Below are positions 51,823 to 60,493 of a stretch of 64,000 nt of DNA, piece by piece. The position numbers were made by a program, and so were the translations under genes. The DNA is from JBEKUY01 sp049514555. Lineage in GTDB: Bacteria; Acidobacteriota; Terriglobia; Acidiferrales; UBA7541. Position 1 is the stretch's first letter. Each line of letters starts with the position of its first letter. The stretch lies in NCBI GenBank assembly GCA_049514555.1, contig JBEKUY010000012.1, positions 30,813 through 94,812 on the forward strand. The letters run 5' to 3'. The notes beneath the pieces were generated by a model. The model was not told where the DNA came from. It did not search any database and worked only from the letters and a program-made list of their open reading frames with translations.

Positions 51823-51903
51823 TCGCGTCACTCGTTCTCAGTCATCAGTAGTAAAGGCCGCTTCTCCCCAGCACCCCGGTGGAACGGGAAACGGACGAAT
51901 TCT

Positions 51904-52284
51904 TCACAGTTTCGTCCATCGCGCGTTCCATCCGGCCATTTCCGCCTGTTCCCGCGCCAGTTCTTCGCGGCGCTTTTGCCGTTCTTCGTTGCGCGCGCCG
52001 ATCGAGGCTTCCTTCTGGTTTGCTCGCTCGATCCATTTGTCGATCAGGCCGATCCGCTGTTCGACAAGCATCGCATCGGAGCGGAACCTCAGCGTCGGTC
52101 CGATTATCTCCACCGAACGTGGCGGGAAGTCCGGCGGCGGCGCCTGTTGCGCGTCGTAGAAGAGGCGCTTCCAGTCCGCCGTGGGCACTTCATTGAGCGG
52201 CACCTGCACCAGAAAAAAGTTCTCGCGGAGCTTCTGCGCCGCCTGCGGCGGGCCCGTGCGCTTCACCCCTTCGGTTGCGCTCAC
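51904..52284 (-). CDS. Unknown small protein within the dnaK operon
   Basis: 126 residues, GTG start with AGGAGAG 4 bases upstream. N-terminal half alpha/beta (ENFFLVQVPLNEVPTADWKRLFYDAQQAPP ... VEIIGPTLRF), C-terminal half a long charged helix (about 80-122, RIGLIDKWIERANQKEASIG then EERQKRREELAREQAEMAGW). It sits where grpE stands in many HspR operons, but shows no GrpE signature. Function is not recognised; operon position suggests a role in protein quality control. Confidence 0.75.
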   Translation of the reverse strand: MSATEGVKRTGPPQAAQKLRENFFLVQVPLNEVPTADWKRLFYDAQQAPPPDFPPRSVEIIGPTLRFRSDAMLVEQRIGLIDKWIERANQKEASIGARNEERQKRREELAREQAEMAGWNARWTKL

Positions 52285-52307
52285 CAGCTCTCCTGTTTTT
52301 GCATGTA

Positions 52308-52336
52308 GGGGTGCAATCCCGTGCGGCGGGCACCCC
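52308..52336 (-). other. Intercistronic hairpin in the dnaK operon
   Basis: GGGGTGC (52308-52314) pairs with GCACCCC (52330-52336), with extra C/G pairing in the loop. No T-run, so more likely an mRNA processing or stability element, or a dispersed palindromic repeat, than a terminator. Confidence 0.5.
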
Positions 52337-52355
52337 GGCGCTGACCCCTGCGCGT

Positions 52356-54299
52356 TCAGTTCGGCTTCTTCGTTTCGTCTACGTCCACGTACTCGGCGTC
52401 AATCACATCGCCCTGACCTTTGCCGCCGGACGGCTTTTCGCCACCGCCGCCGCTCGTTCCTGTTCCTGCACCGCCCTGGCCCGTCGAGCCTGCCGCTGCG
52501 GTCGAGCGATAGAGTTCCTCGGCTACTTTGTGCAAGGAGCGCTCGAGGTTTTCGCTGGCCGACCGAAGTCGTGCCACGCCACCTTCATTCATGGCCTTCT
52601 TCGCGTCATCGATCGCTTCTTCGACGTGTTTGACATCGGCCTCGGCAAGTTTTTCACGATTCTCGCGGATGGTTTTCTCCGCCTGGTACACAATCCCGTC
52701 CAGCCGGTTCCGCGCTTCCACTTCTTCCATCCGCCTGCGGTCGTCCTCGGCGTGCGATTCCGCCTCGACCCGCATCTTCTCGGCTTCGTCCTTCGTCAAA
52801 CCAGTCGAAGCCGTGATGGTGATCTTCTGCTCCTTGTTCGTGGCCTTGTCCTTTGCGCTCACGTTCAAAATGCCGTTAGCATCGATGTCGAACGTGACCT
52901 CGATTTGCGGAATTCCCCGAGGCGCGGGCGGAATGCCGTCGAGCTTGAAGGTTCCGAGCGACCGGTTGTCCTTCGCGAACTTCCGTTCGCCTTGCAGAAC
53001 GTGAATCTCCACGCCCGGCTGGTTGTCCGAAGCCGTCGAATAGGTCTCCACTTTGCGGGTCGGGATGGTCGTGTTGCGCGGAATTTGTACGGTCATTACG
53101 CCGCCGAGCGTCTCGACGCCAAGCGAAAGCGGCGTCACGTCGAGCAGCAGAATGTCCTTCACTTCGCCAGCCAGCACCGCGCCTTGAATCGCCGCTCCCA
53201 CGGCCACGACCTCGTCCGGGTTCACACCCTTGTGCAGCTCTTTTCCGCCGAAGAACGTGCTCACCAGCGACTGCACCTTGGGAATACGAGTTGATCCGCC
53301 GACGAGCACGACCTCTTGGATATCGTTCGGCGACATCTTTGAGTCTTCCAACGCTCGCTTCACGGGCCCCATGGATCTTTCCAGCAGGTCATTCATCAAC
53401 TGTTCCAGACGGATGCGGGTCAGCTTCTGCTGCATGTGGATCGGTCCGCTTGGACCAGCGGTGATGAACGGCAGGTTGATCTCCGTCTCCATCATCTGGG
53501 AAAGCTCGATCTTGGCCTTTTCCGCGGCTTCCTTCAGGCGCTGCAGGGCCATCTTGTCTTTGCCCAAATCGATTCCATGCTCTTTTTTGAACTCATCGAT
53601 GAGCCAGTCAACGATCCGCTGATCCACGTCATCGCCGCCCAGGTGCGTATCTCCATTCGTGGACTTCACCTCGACCACGCCACTGCCTACTTCCAGCACG
53701 GAGATGTCGAAGGTTCCGCCGCCGAGATCGTATACCGCAATTGTCTCGTCGCTCTTCTTGTCAAGCCCGTAAGCCAAGGCGGCCGCCGTCGGTTCATTGA
53801 TGATGCGCAGCACCTCTAAACCCGCAATTTCTCCGGCCTGCTTCGTGGCTTGCCGCTGCGCGTCGTTGAAATACGCCGGCACGGTGATGACCGCCTTGAT
53901 GACTTTCTCTCCAAGGAAGTCCTCTGCGGCGTTCTTCAGCTTGGTCAAGATCATGGCGGAAACTTCCGGCGGGCTGTACACCTTCCCCGCGATCTCCACA
54001 CGCGCATCGTCGTGTGCGCCCTTAACAACTTTGTAGGGCACCCGCTTCATTTCCTCAGCGACTTCGTCGTAGCGGCGGCCCATGAAGCGCTTAATCGAAT
54101 AGACGGTGTTCTCCGGGTTGGTGACCGCCTGCCGCTTGGCCACCTGTCCCACCAACCGCTCCCCGTTCTTGGTGATGGCCACGACCGAGGGTGTCGTGCG
54201 CGTGCCCTCCTGATTGGGGATCACCACCGGCTCGCCTCCCTGCAGAACGGCCACTACCGAGTTGGTGGTTCCGAGATCAATCCCAATAATCTTCGTCAT
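52356..54299 (-). CDS. dnaK: Chaperone protein DnaK (Hsp70)
   Basis: 647 residues from the ATG at 54297-54299. GGGAGGA lies 9 bases upstream of it, whereas the ATG three codons earlier directly abuts the SD. The nucleotide-binding domain begins IIGIDLGTTNSVVAV and has AVYDLGGGTFDISVLEV and VLVGGSTRIP. The substrate domain follows (LLDVTPLSLGVETLGG) and a helical lid; the C terminus has a Gly-rich linker and ends near DAEYVDVDE, the usual EEVD-like bacterial tail. ATP-driven folding and, with HspR, probably a co-repressor of its own operon. Confidence 0.98.
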   Translation of the reverse strand: MTKIIGIDLGTTNSVVAVLQGGEPVVIPNQEGTRTTPSVVAITKNGERLVGQVAKRQAVTNPENTVYSIKRFMGRRYDEVAEEMKRVPYKVVKGAHDDARVEIAGKVYSPPEVSAMILTKLKNAAEDFLGEKVIKAVITVPAYFNDAQRQATKQAGEIAGLEVLRIINEPTAAALAYGLDKKSDETIAVYDLGGGTFDISVLEVGSGVVEVKSTNGDTHLGGDDVDQRIVDWLIDEFKKEHGIDLGKDKMALQRLKEAAEKAKIELSQMMETEINLPFITAGPSGPIHMQQKLTRIRLEQLMNDLLERSMGPVKRALEDSKMSPNDIQEVVLVGGSTRIPKVQSLVSTFFGGKELHKGVNPDEVVAVGAAIQGAVLAGEVKDILLLDVTPLSLGVETLGGVMTVQIPRNTTIPTRKVETYSTASDNQPGVEIHVLQGERKFAKDNRSLGTFKLDGIPPAPRGIPQIEVTFDIDANGILNVSAKDKATNKEQKITITASTGLTKDEAEKMRVEAESHAEDDRRRMEEVEARNRLDGIVYQAEKTIRENREKLAEADVKHVEEAIDDAKKAMNEGGVARLRSASENLERSLHKVAEELYRSTAAAGSTGQGGAGTGTSGGGGEKPSGGKGQGDVIDAEYVDVDETKKPN

Positions 54300-54418
54300 T
54301 GTTGCCATTCCTCCCGGTTGCTCGCCTTCCCCGTGATTGGCAATCAGGGGGTCTTGTTCGCCCAGACAGATCGATCGGAGCCGGGCACAACGAGCATTCT
54401 GACTATGACTCCAGAGCG

Positions 54419-54447
54419 ATTATATGCATTGAGTGTCTCGTTGTCAA
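54419..54447 (-). promoter_or_regulatory. Consensus promoter of the dnaK operon
   Basis: Minus strand: TTGACA (54442-54447), exactly 17 bases, TATAAT (54419-54424). Both hexamers are perfect consensus. Start site near 54412 gives a leader of about 113 bases. Confidence 0.85.
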
Positions 54448-54448
54448 G
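54428..54448 (+). promoter_or_regulatory. HAIR-like operator (HspR-associated inverted repeat)
   Basis: ATTGAGT-N7-TGTCAAG, compared with the HAIR consensus CTTGAGT-N7-ACTCAAG: 6 of 7 and 5 of 7 matches with the correct 7-base gap. It lies over the spacer and -35 box of the dnaK promoter, a position that would block RNA polymerase. Confidence 0.7.
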
Positions 54449-54705
54449 TTCAATCTAATTCATCTAACACATGTATTTACAATATGGTGCAGGACATAAT
54501 GCTGCCGTAGATCACTATTCCGAAGGACTCTCTGTGCGATCATGGGCGGCAAACACTCTTGTTTGACAGGGCATCTTACTGCAAAGAGCTTTAAAGGTCG
54601 TTCACCGAAAGCAGACACAAATTTGTATGGGAGCTGCTCCTTGAAGGTAAAGCCGGGTTACAATGCCGCTTCTTTGAATCTGCGTCTCTGCCTTGGAGGA
54701 GAAGA
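54449..54705. other. Intergenic space between divergent dnaK and DsbA-like genes
   Basis: A TTGACA (54563-54568) and a TACAAT (54659-54664) occur but at wrong spacing to each other, so the promoter of the DsbA-like gene is not resolved. No gene or structured element seen. Confidence 0.5.
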
Positions 54706-55377
54706 GTGAAATCGCTGAAACTCGCGGCTGCGGTGGTTGTGGCTTTTGCATTTGTGAGCACCCCTTTGCCGGCGGCGCGCAAGGCCGGGCAGCCAAAGGC
54801 GGGGAATGCCAAAGCCCAAGGTTCCAAGCCCACAGCGCCGGAGCCCCCGCCAGTCAAAGCGTTTGGCGCAAAGGGCGCCCCCATCACGATCGAGATCTTC
54901 AGCGACTTTGAGTGTCCGTCCTGCCGTACGTATTACGAAGGCGTTTGGCGCAGACTGATGGAGAACTACGTAGACACGGGAAAGGTTTATCTCATCCATC
55001 GCGACATGCCGCTTCCGATGCACGCCTCCTCGCGCTTGGCCGCACAATACGCCGACGCGGCGGCGCGCATCGGCAAATTTGAGAAGGTCGAGGAGGTGCT
55101 CTTCTCGAAGCAAGACGTCTGGGGGCAGAGCGGCGACGTAGACGGCACTGTCGCTTCGGTACTGACACCGGCAGAAATGGCCAAAGTCCGGCAACTCGTC
55201 AAGGGAGGTCAGCTCGGTGCCGCCATCGAGAGAGATCTTGCCCTCGGACAGACTTACCGCATCAATCAGACTCCCACGACCATCATCACCTGTAAGGGCC
55301 AGACGTACCCGGTGGTGGGCGCGGTGAGCTATTCAATTCTTCGCCAGTTCCTCGACCAGCTACTCAGCCAGAAGTGA
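54706..55377 (+). CDS. DsbA-family thioredoxin-like protein, secreted
   Basis: 223 residues, GTG start with GGAGGAG upstream. Signal peptide (LAAAVVVAFAFVSTPLPAA), a Lys/Pro-rich linker (about 25-55), then a DsbA/DsbC-like thioredoxin fold: ITIEIFSDFECPSCRTYYEG (CPSC active site) with a helical insert, and the cis-Pro loop INQTPTTIITCKG. Acts on disulfides of exported proteins or as a thioredoxin-like reductant. Followed 12 bases later by a MauE-type membrane protein, its probable electron partner. Confidence 0.9.
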   Translation: MKSLKLAAAVVVAFAFVSTPLPAARKAGQPKAGNAKAQGSKPTAPEPPPVKAFGAKGAPITIEIFSDFECPSCRTYYEGVWRRLMENYVDTGKVYLIHRDMPLPMHASSRLAAQYADAAARIGKFEKVEEVLFSKQDVWGQSGDVDGTVASVLTPAEMAKVRQLVKGGQLGAAIERDLALGQTYRINQTPTTIITCKGQTYPVVGAVSYSILRQFLDQLLSQK

Positions 55378-55389
55378 AACGGAGCCACG

Positions 55390-55893
55390 ATGATGCAATC
55401 CAGCCCTTTCAGTTTCCGCCGTATCGTCATCCTGCTCGGCAGGCTGATTCTTGGCGGCATCTTCATTTATGCCGGTTATTCGAAGTTGTTTTTCCCCACG
55501 ATGGTTCCGCACTGGCCTGTCGGAATTGGACTTTCGTACTTCGCCCTGCAGGTGGATTCCTACCAATTGCTGGCGCCGTGGGCGGTCAACTTCGTCGCTC
55601 ATACATTGCCATTTGCCGAAATAGCTCTCGGGCTCCTCTTGATCATCGGCTGGCAGCTCCGCATTTGGGCCACGCTCGTGAGCCTGATCATGATCGGTTT
55701 CTTTGCGGTGGTTGTGCGGAGTTACGCTCTCCACTTGGAGATCAATTGCGGCTGTTTTGCCAAGCCCGAGCCTCTCGACATCTGGACAGTGATTCGCGAT
55801 GGTCTTCTCGGCGCGTTGGCACTCGTGATGACGATCTTCGCGTATATCGAAGCACGCAGGCCGCACCCCTGGTCCGCTGCGGAGAAGCGGTAG
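55390..55893 (+). CDS. MauE/DoxX-family membrane protein
   Basis: 167 residues, four membrane helices (about 12-32, 65-85, 88-110, 128-150). The first helix has GGIFIYAGYSKLF, the DoxX/MauE signature, and a CGCF motif follows the third helix (ALHLEINCGCFAKPEP), the likely redox pair. MauE-type proteins are thought to shuttle electrons across the membrane to periplasmic thioredoxin-like proteins (as for methylamine dehydrogenase maturation). Here the partner is probably the DsbA-like protein just upstream. Confidence 0.85.
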   Translation: MMQSSPFSFRRIVILLGRLILGGIFIYAGYSKLFFPTMVPHWPVGIGLSYFALQVDSYQLLAPWAVNFVAHTLPFAEIALGLLLIIGWQLRIWATLVSLIMIGFFAVVVRSYALHLEINCGCFAKPEPLDIWTVIRDGLLGALALVMTIFAYIEARRPHPWSAAEKR

Positions 55894-55999
55894 CTCAACC
55901 TCGCAACCGCCATCTCCTCGGTTCGGATGGCCTCCTTACGGACGGGTTCTGCGAAACGGCTCTTTCTCCGCCCTCGTCTGCGTTAGAATCAACGACTGA

Positions 56000-58276
56000 A
56001 TGCTGAGCCTCCCGCCGATCACGCTGCGTCTTCGTGGCTGGAAACTCATCGACCGCGTCGCGCTGGCGTTTCTCCTTTGTTGCTCGATCATACTGGGCGC
56101 GGGTCTCGGCCTGCTGTTCGTTTACGCCAGCGACCTCCCGGAGATTCGCGCTCTGGAGACGTACCGCCCGGACGTGGTCACCGAAATCTACGCGGACGAC
56201 GGCCAGCTCGTCGGAACCTTTGCCTTGCAGCGGCGCACCCTGATGACCTACGAGCAGTGCCCTCGCGTGCTCTATAACGCGGTTCTGGCGATCGAGGACC
56301 AACACTTTCAGGACCATTGGGGCATTGATTTTCCGCGCGTTTTCGGCGCCGCCTTTCGCAACTTGATCAAGCGCCGCATCACGGGAGGCGCTAGCACGAT
56401 CACCATGCAGCTCGCCGGCAACCTCTTTCTTGACCGGACCGATCGCAGCTTCCGCCGCAAGATACAAGAGTCCCTCCTGGCCCTGCAAATCGAGCGGCGC
56501 TACACCAAACCCCAGATCTTCACCATGTACGCCAATCAGGTGTACTTGGCCCACGGCAACTACGGCTTCGCCGCCGCTTCCGAGTTTTATTTCGGCAAGC
56601 CGGTCACCGATTTGAAGCTGCCCGAAGCAGCACTGCTGGCCGGCATGGTCAATGGGCCGAAGTACTCGCCGCTCGTCCGGCCCGATCTGGCCCTCGAGCG
56701 GCGCAATCTGGTGCTCCGCCGCATGGCCGAGGAAGGGAAGATCACTCCGGCCGAAGCCGACGCCGTCCGGAAAACTCCGCTCGGCCTGCATGTGCAGTAT
56801 CCGCGCAACGATCTTGCGCCTTATTTCTTCGAGGAAATCCGCAAGTATCTCGAAGCCACCTACGGCACCGAAGCGGTCCATGAGCGCGGCCTTCGCGTTT
56901 ACACCACGCTCGATATAAACATGCAGCGCACCGCCAATCGCGCCGCTGCGGACGGCCTCCATACTTACGATCGGCGCCACGGCTGGCGTGGCGGCCTGCC
57001 GAACATCCTCCGCGACAATCTCGGCAAGCTGGACACCTACGAAGACGAGGATTGGCGCCACCCGATCGAAAAGGGCGATTACGTCACCGCGCTCGTCACT
57101 GCGGTTGACGAGCGCACCGCTGTGCTCAAGGTCGGCCCCCACCGCGCCATCCTCACAGCCTCGGACTTCGCCTGGACCGGCCGGCGCCGGCCCACCGAAC
57201 TTCTCAAGGTGGGCGATCTCGCCCAAGTCTCCATCCAGGACCTGAGGGATGGCACGGCCCGCGTTCAGCTCGAGCAATTGCCCGCCGCCCAGACTGCACT
57301 GGTCGCCATTGACAACCCCACCGGCGAGGTGAGGGCCATGGTCGGCGGCTACAGCTTCGAGGAATCGAAGTTCAATCGAGCCACGCAGGCGCTTCGCCAG
57401 GTTGGCAGCTCGTTCAAGATCTATGTCTATTCGGCGGCCATCGAGAAAGGCTCGAGCCCGTTCGACACCATCCTCGATGCCCCCTTCACAACCGTCAGCG
57501 GCGGCCAGGCATACACACCGCACAACTACGACGAAAAGTTCGAAGGCATGATCACTCTTCGCCGCGCACTGGCCGGCTCCCGAAACGTCCCCGCCGTCAA
57601 GCTCACGGAAAAAATCGGCATCAACAGTGTGGTGGACATGGCGAAACGCTTCGGCATTACCACTCCTCTGCCTCCCTACCTTCCGCTCGCCCTTGGCGCC
57701 GCGGACATGAAGCTTCTCGAGCACACCGCGGCCTTCACCGTGTTCCCGGACGAAGGCATCCGCATTGATCCCTACATGATCCGCCGCGTGACCACTTACG
57801 AGGGCGCGCTGCTCGAAGAGGCCCATCCCGAAGTCCACGACGTGATCTCACCGGACGTCGCCCACACGATGACGGCGATGCTCGAAGAGGTCGTTCAATT
57901 TGGCACGGGCGTAGCCGCCAAGGGACTCGGCCGGCCCTCGGCGGGGAAGACCGGCACGACGCAAGATTATACCGACGCCTGGTACGTTGGATTCACGCCC
58001 CAGCTCACCACCGGCGTGTGGGTCGGCTTCGACGACAAGCAAATCTCTCTGGGGAAGAAAGAAACTGGCGCCCGCGCCGCGTTGCCCATCTGGCTTGAGT
58101 TCATGCAGTCGGCAATGGGGGGGATGCCGGTGGAAGACTTCGCTGGGGTCGAGCCTCTGGAGAAAGTCGCCGGCGAACAGCACATCCAGGTGGACACGCC
58201 GGACACGGCTCCGACCGAGGATGCCCCGGCGGATGAAGCCGCCAAACCCGCTGTCCCGGAGACACCTCCCCGTTAG
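56000..58276 (+). CDS. Penicillin-binding protein 1A (bifunctional peptidoglycan synthase)
   Basis: 758 residues. One membrane anchor (about 20-45), then a GT51 glycosyltransferase (about 60-235: AIEDQHFQDHWGIDF, GASTITMQLAGN, KIQESLLALQIE, MYANQVYLAHGNYG) and an intervening OB-like region (about 340-430). The transpeptidase has VGSSFKIYVYSAAI (Ser of SxxK at about 471), SRN (AGSRNVPAV) and KTGTTQDYTDAW. Both activities should be intact. Polymerises and cross-links peptidoglycan. A TAGAAT box ends 10 bases before the ATG and no SD is visible. The short Pro/Ala tail contains many acidic residues. Confidence 0.95.
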   Translation: MLSLPPITLRLRGWKLIDRVALAFLLCCSIILGAGLGLLFVYASDLPEIRALETYRPDVVTEIYADDGQLVGTFALQRRTLMTYEQCPRVLYNAVLAIEDQHFQDHWGIDFPRVFGAAFRNLIKRRITGGASTITMQLAGNLFLDRTDRSFRRKIQESLLALQIERRYTKPQIFTMYANQVYLAHGNYGFAAASEFYFGKPVTDLKLPEAALLAGMVNGPKYSPLVRPDLALERRNLVLRRMAEEGKITPAEADAVRKTPLGLHVQYPRNDLAPYFFEEIRKYLEATYGTEAVHERGLRVYTTLDINMQRTANRAAADGLHTYDRRHGWRGGLPNILRDNLGKLDTYEDEDWRHPIEKGDYVTALVTAVDERTAVLKVGPHRAILTASDFAWTGRRRPTELLKVGDLAQVSIQDLRDGTARVQLEQLPAAQTALVAIDNPTGEVRAMVGGYSFEESKFNRATQALRQVGSSFKIYVYSAAIEKGSSPFDTILDAPFTTVSGGQAYTPHNYDEKFEGMITLRRALAGSRNVPAVKLTEKIGINSVVDMAKRFGITTPLPPYLPLALGAADMKLLEHTAAFTVFPDEGIRIDPYMIRRVTTYEGALLEEAHPEVHDVISPDVAHTMTAMLEEVVQFGTGVAAKGLGRPSAGKTGTTQDYTDAWYVGFTPQLTTGVWVGFDDKQISLGKKETGARAALPIWLEFMQSAMGGMPVEDFAGVEPLEKVAGEQHIQVDTPDTAPTEDAPADEAAKPAVPETPPR

Positions 58277-58294
58277 CCAACCATCGCCGCCCGC

Positions 58295-59284
58295 CTACCT
58301 GCGAAACGGATCCCACCCCCGAGGAACGATCGGGCGCGTCCTGTTCCCATCCTCAACAAGAAGCATGCCTGTGGCGCGCGTGATCTCACCGATCTTCGTC
58401 AGCGACACGCCGCGATACTCCCGTGGCACGAGGTGGGCCAGGCGCCACGGCACGGTGAAGAGAAGCTCATAATCATCGCCGCCATCGAGCGCCAGCGCCA
58501 GGAGGTCAAATCGCCGCCCGCTTCCCAGGTCCGGCACCCGTGGCAACGGCAGCTTGTCCGCATAGACCCGGGCGCCAGCGTCACTAGCCTCACAAAGGTG
58601 GCCTAGATCCGTGGAGAGCCCGTCGGAAACATCGATCATGGCCGTCGCCAGCCGTCTCTTCGAGAGCCATTGGCCCAGTTCGATCCTCGGTTCCGGGTAG
58701 AGGTGCTTGCGAAGCAACCGGCGAATCCCTGGAACTTGCGTCCACCTCCCGGGAAGCAACTCCATGCCAAGCTGCGCCTCACCTAGCCTTCCGCTCACCC
58801 AGATGAGATCTCCCGGTCGGGCCCCCGAACGCAAAACAGCCTCGCCACGCCTCACCTCCCCGATCACGGTGATGCTGACGAGGATTTGCCGATGCCGACT
58901 CGTATCGCCGCCTGCCAGCTCGAGGCCCAGACGCCGCGCCGCCCGCCGCAGGCCGCTAAGGAAACCGTCCAACCAGCGACCCGCGCAAGAGGGGGGCAGG
59001 GCCAAACTGAGAAGAAAACAGCGCGGCGCCCCGCCCATGGCCGCAATGTCGCTCGTCGCCCGCGCCAGACACTTCCAACCGACTGCTTCCGCCGGATGCC
59101 TCTCTCTGAGGAAGTGCATTCCTTCGAGGAACCAATCGCACGTCAGGATGGTCTCGTGTTCCGGCAAGGGGGTGAGCAACGCCGCATCATCTCCCATGCC
59201 GATCCTGAGCTTCTTACTCCGCCCAGGGCTCCCCATCCGCCGAAATGCTTTCTCAATACTTTCAACGAGTTCGTCTTCCTGCAT
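58295..59284 (-). CDS. thiL: Thiamine-phosphate kinase
   Basis: 329 residues from the ATG at 59282-59284, which has GAGAGGGG 4-5 bases upstream. ThiL blocks: RIGMGDDAALL (ATP/metal-binding acidic motif), TCDWFLEGMHF, LARATSDIAAMGG, AGGDTSRH, MIDVSDGLSTDLGHLC and GGDDYELLFTV. Phosphorylates thiamine monophosphate to thiamine pyrophosphate, the last step of cofactor synthesis. Stand-alone here, convergent with the PBP1A gene (18 bases). No thiamine riboswitch is seen upstream. Confidence 0.95.
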   Translation of the reverse strand: MQEDELVESIEKAFRRMGSPGRSKKLRIGMGDDAALLTPLPEHETILTCDWFLEGMHFLRERHPAEAVGWKCLARATSDIAAMGGAPRCFLLSLALPPSCAGRWLDGFLSGLRRAARRLGLELAGGDTSRHRQILVSITVIGEVRRGEAVLRSGARPGDLIWVSGRLGEAQLGMELLPGRWTQVPGIRRLLRKHLYPEPRIELGQWLSKRRLATAMIDVSDGLSTDLGHLCEASDAGARVYADKLPLPRVPDLGSGRRFDLLALALDGGDDYELLFTVPWRLAHLVPREYRGVSLTKIGEITRATGMLLVEDGNRTRPIVPRGWDPFRR

Positions 59285-59436
59285 CCGTCCCCTCTCCACG
59301 ATTCGCGGGCCCCCTGCAGGGATTCCTTGCCCGCATTGAATCATAAGCCTGTCTGGGAGCCCGTTCATCTCGACCTGTGACCAGCCTGCCCATTCGTACA
59401 GTTAACAGCTACCCACAGACAGGTACGAAATAACGA

Positions 59437-59465
59437 TTGACGCGGCTCTCTACAGAATTTAGTAT
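59437..59465 (+). promoter_or_regulatory. Promoter of the M23 peptidase gene
   Basis: TTGACG (59437-59442), 17-base spacer, TAGTAT (59460-59465). Leads to a transcript with about 120 bases of 5' leader. Confidence 0.65.
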
Positions 59466-59525
59466 CTCACCAGTTTCAATTCAGGATTCGCGGTTCAGAC
59501 GGAGCAGTACTTGAAATTCGCAGGG

Positions 59526-59572
59526 GCGCCGGTTCAGGGTGCAAGCCGGCATGTGAGCCTCTAGACCGGCGC
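59526..59572 (+). other. Structured leader upstream of the M23 peptidase gene
   Basis: GCGCCGGT (59526-59533) pairs perfectly with ACCGGCGC (59565-59572) around a 31-base loop, ending 14 bases before the GAGGAC SD. It does not match a riboswitch class that I recognise. Confidence 0.5.
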
Positions 59573-59593
59573 GACCAATCAATCCGAGGACCT

Positions 59594-60475
59594 ATGAAGG
59601 GTAAGAGCTACACCTTCTTTATTGCCTCGAACATGCCCGGGAAGTTCCGGAAACTTCGTGTGCCCGCGTACGCCCTCCATGCCATCGCCATTCTCGCCGT
59701 GATTGGCGGCATCACGACAGCAGCCGCTGTCGGCTCCTACACGCGCATGCTCTGGAAGGTCGGCAATTACAACGCTTTGCGCCACGAGCGAGATACCCTG
59801 AAGGGGCAGTACCAGGAGCTGCAGACGACGGTCAAGGACACGAATCAGCGCCTCGATTCTCTCCAGTCGCTCGCCACTGAAGTCGCCATGACCTACGGCG
59901 TTCTTCGCTTCCGCCCGGCGCCCTTCCAAGTAACCGACCTCCCACAAAGCCCGGAAGCCGAATTCGAGAACACGGTAGAACAGTACAATTTCCTGCAGAA
60001 GAACGCGGCTGCGATCGCCATCTCGAATGGGGGGCTGCGGCTGATTCCCGCGAGTTTCGCAGACAGCAGCTATACACCTTCCTTTTGGCCCGTCATGGGG
60101 CGCATCACCGGAAGTTTTGGGGAGCGGCTCGACCCGTTCAGTGGTGAAGGCGCTTTCCACACGGGCGTGGACATCTCCGCCCAATACGGTGAACCGATTC
60201 ATGCCACCGCCGATGGCATCGTGACCATCGCTGATACCCATTCCGGATATGGCCGCCTCGTGGTGGTAGATCACGGCTTCGGCATCACCTCCTGGTACGC
60301 TCATCTGTCCGCCTTTGCCGCTGTCGTTGGATCGCGCGTGAAGCGCGGCCAGGTGGTCGGCTATGCGGGTCTCAGCGGACGTTCAACGGGCCCGCACGTT
60401 CATTTTGAGGTCCGCTTGAACAATGCCCCGGTCAATCCCATGCGGTACCTCCGCCACTCTTCCCAGGGCGACTAG
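59594..60475 (+). CDS. M23-family peptidoglycan endopeptidase
   Basis: 293 residues. One membrane helix (about 27-48), a coiled segment (about 60-95), then an LytM/M23 domain (about 175-285) with the zinc ligands GAFHTGVDIS (His, Asp), SWYAHLS and GPHVHFEVR (HxH). GAGG precedes the ATG. Cleaves peptide cross-links in the cell wall, or acts as an amidase activator if degenerate, but all zinc ligands are present. Tethered to the inner membrane facing the periplasm. Confidence 0.93.
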   Translation: MKGKSYTFFIASNMPGKFRKLRVPAYALHAIAILAVIGGITTAAAVGSYTRMLWKVGNYNALRHERDTLKGQYQELQTTVKDTNQRLDSLQSLATEVAMTYGVLRFRPAPFQVTDLPQSPEAEFENTVEQYNFLQKNAAAIAISNGGLRLIPASFADSSYTPSFWPVMGRITGSFGERLDPFSGEGAFHTGVDISAQYGEPIHATADGIVTIADTHSGYGRLVVVDHGFGITSWYAHLSAFAAVVGSRVKRGQVVGYAGLSGRSTGPHVHFEVRLNNAPVNPMRYLRHSSQGD

Positions 60476-60493
60476 TTTTAGACCTATCCATCT

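Noticed and set aside
59526..59572. Known riboswitch (cobalamin, c-di-GMP or c-di-AMP)
   Set aside because: None of the core consensus boxes I know is present; kept only as an unassigned structured leader.
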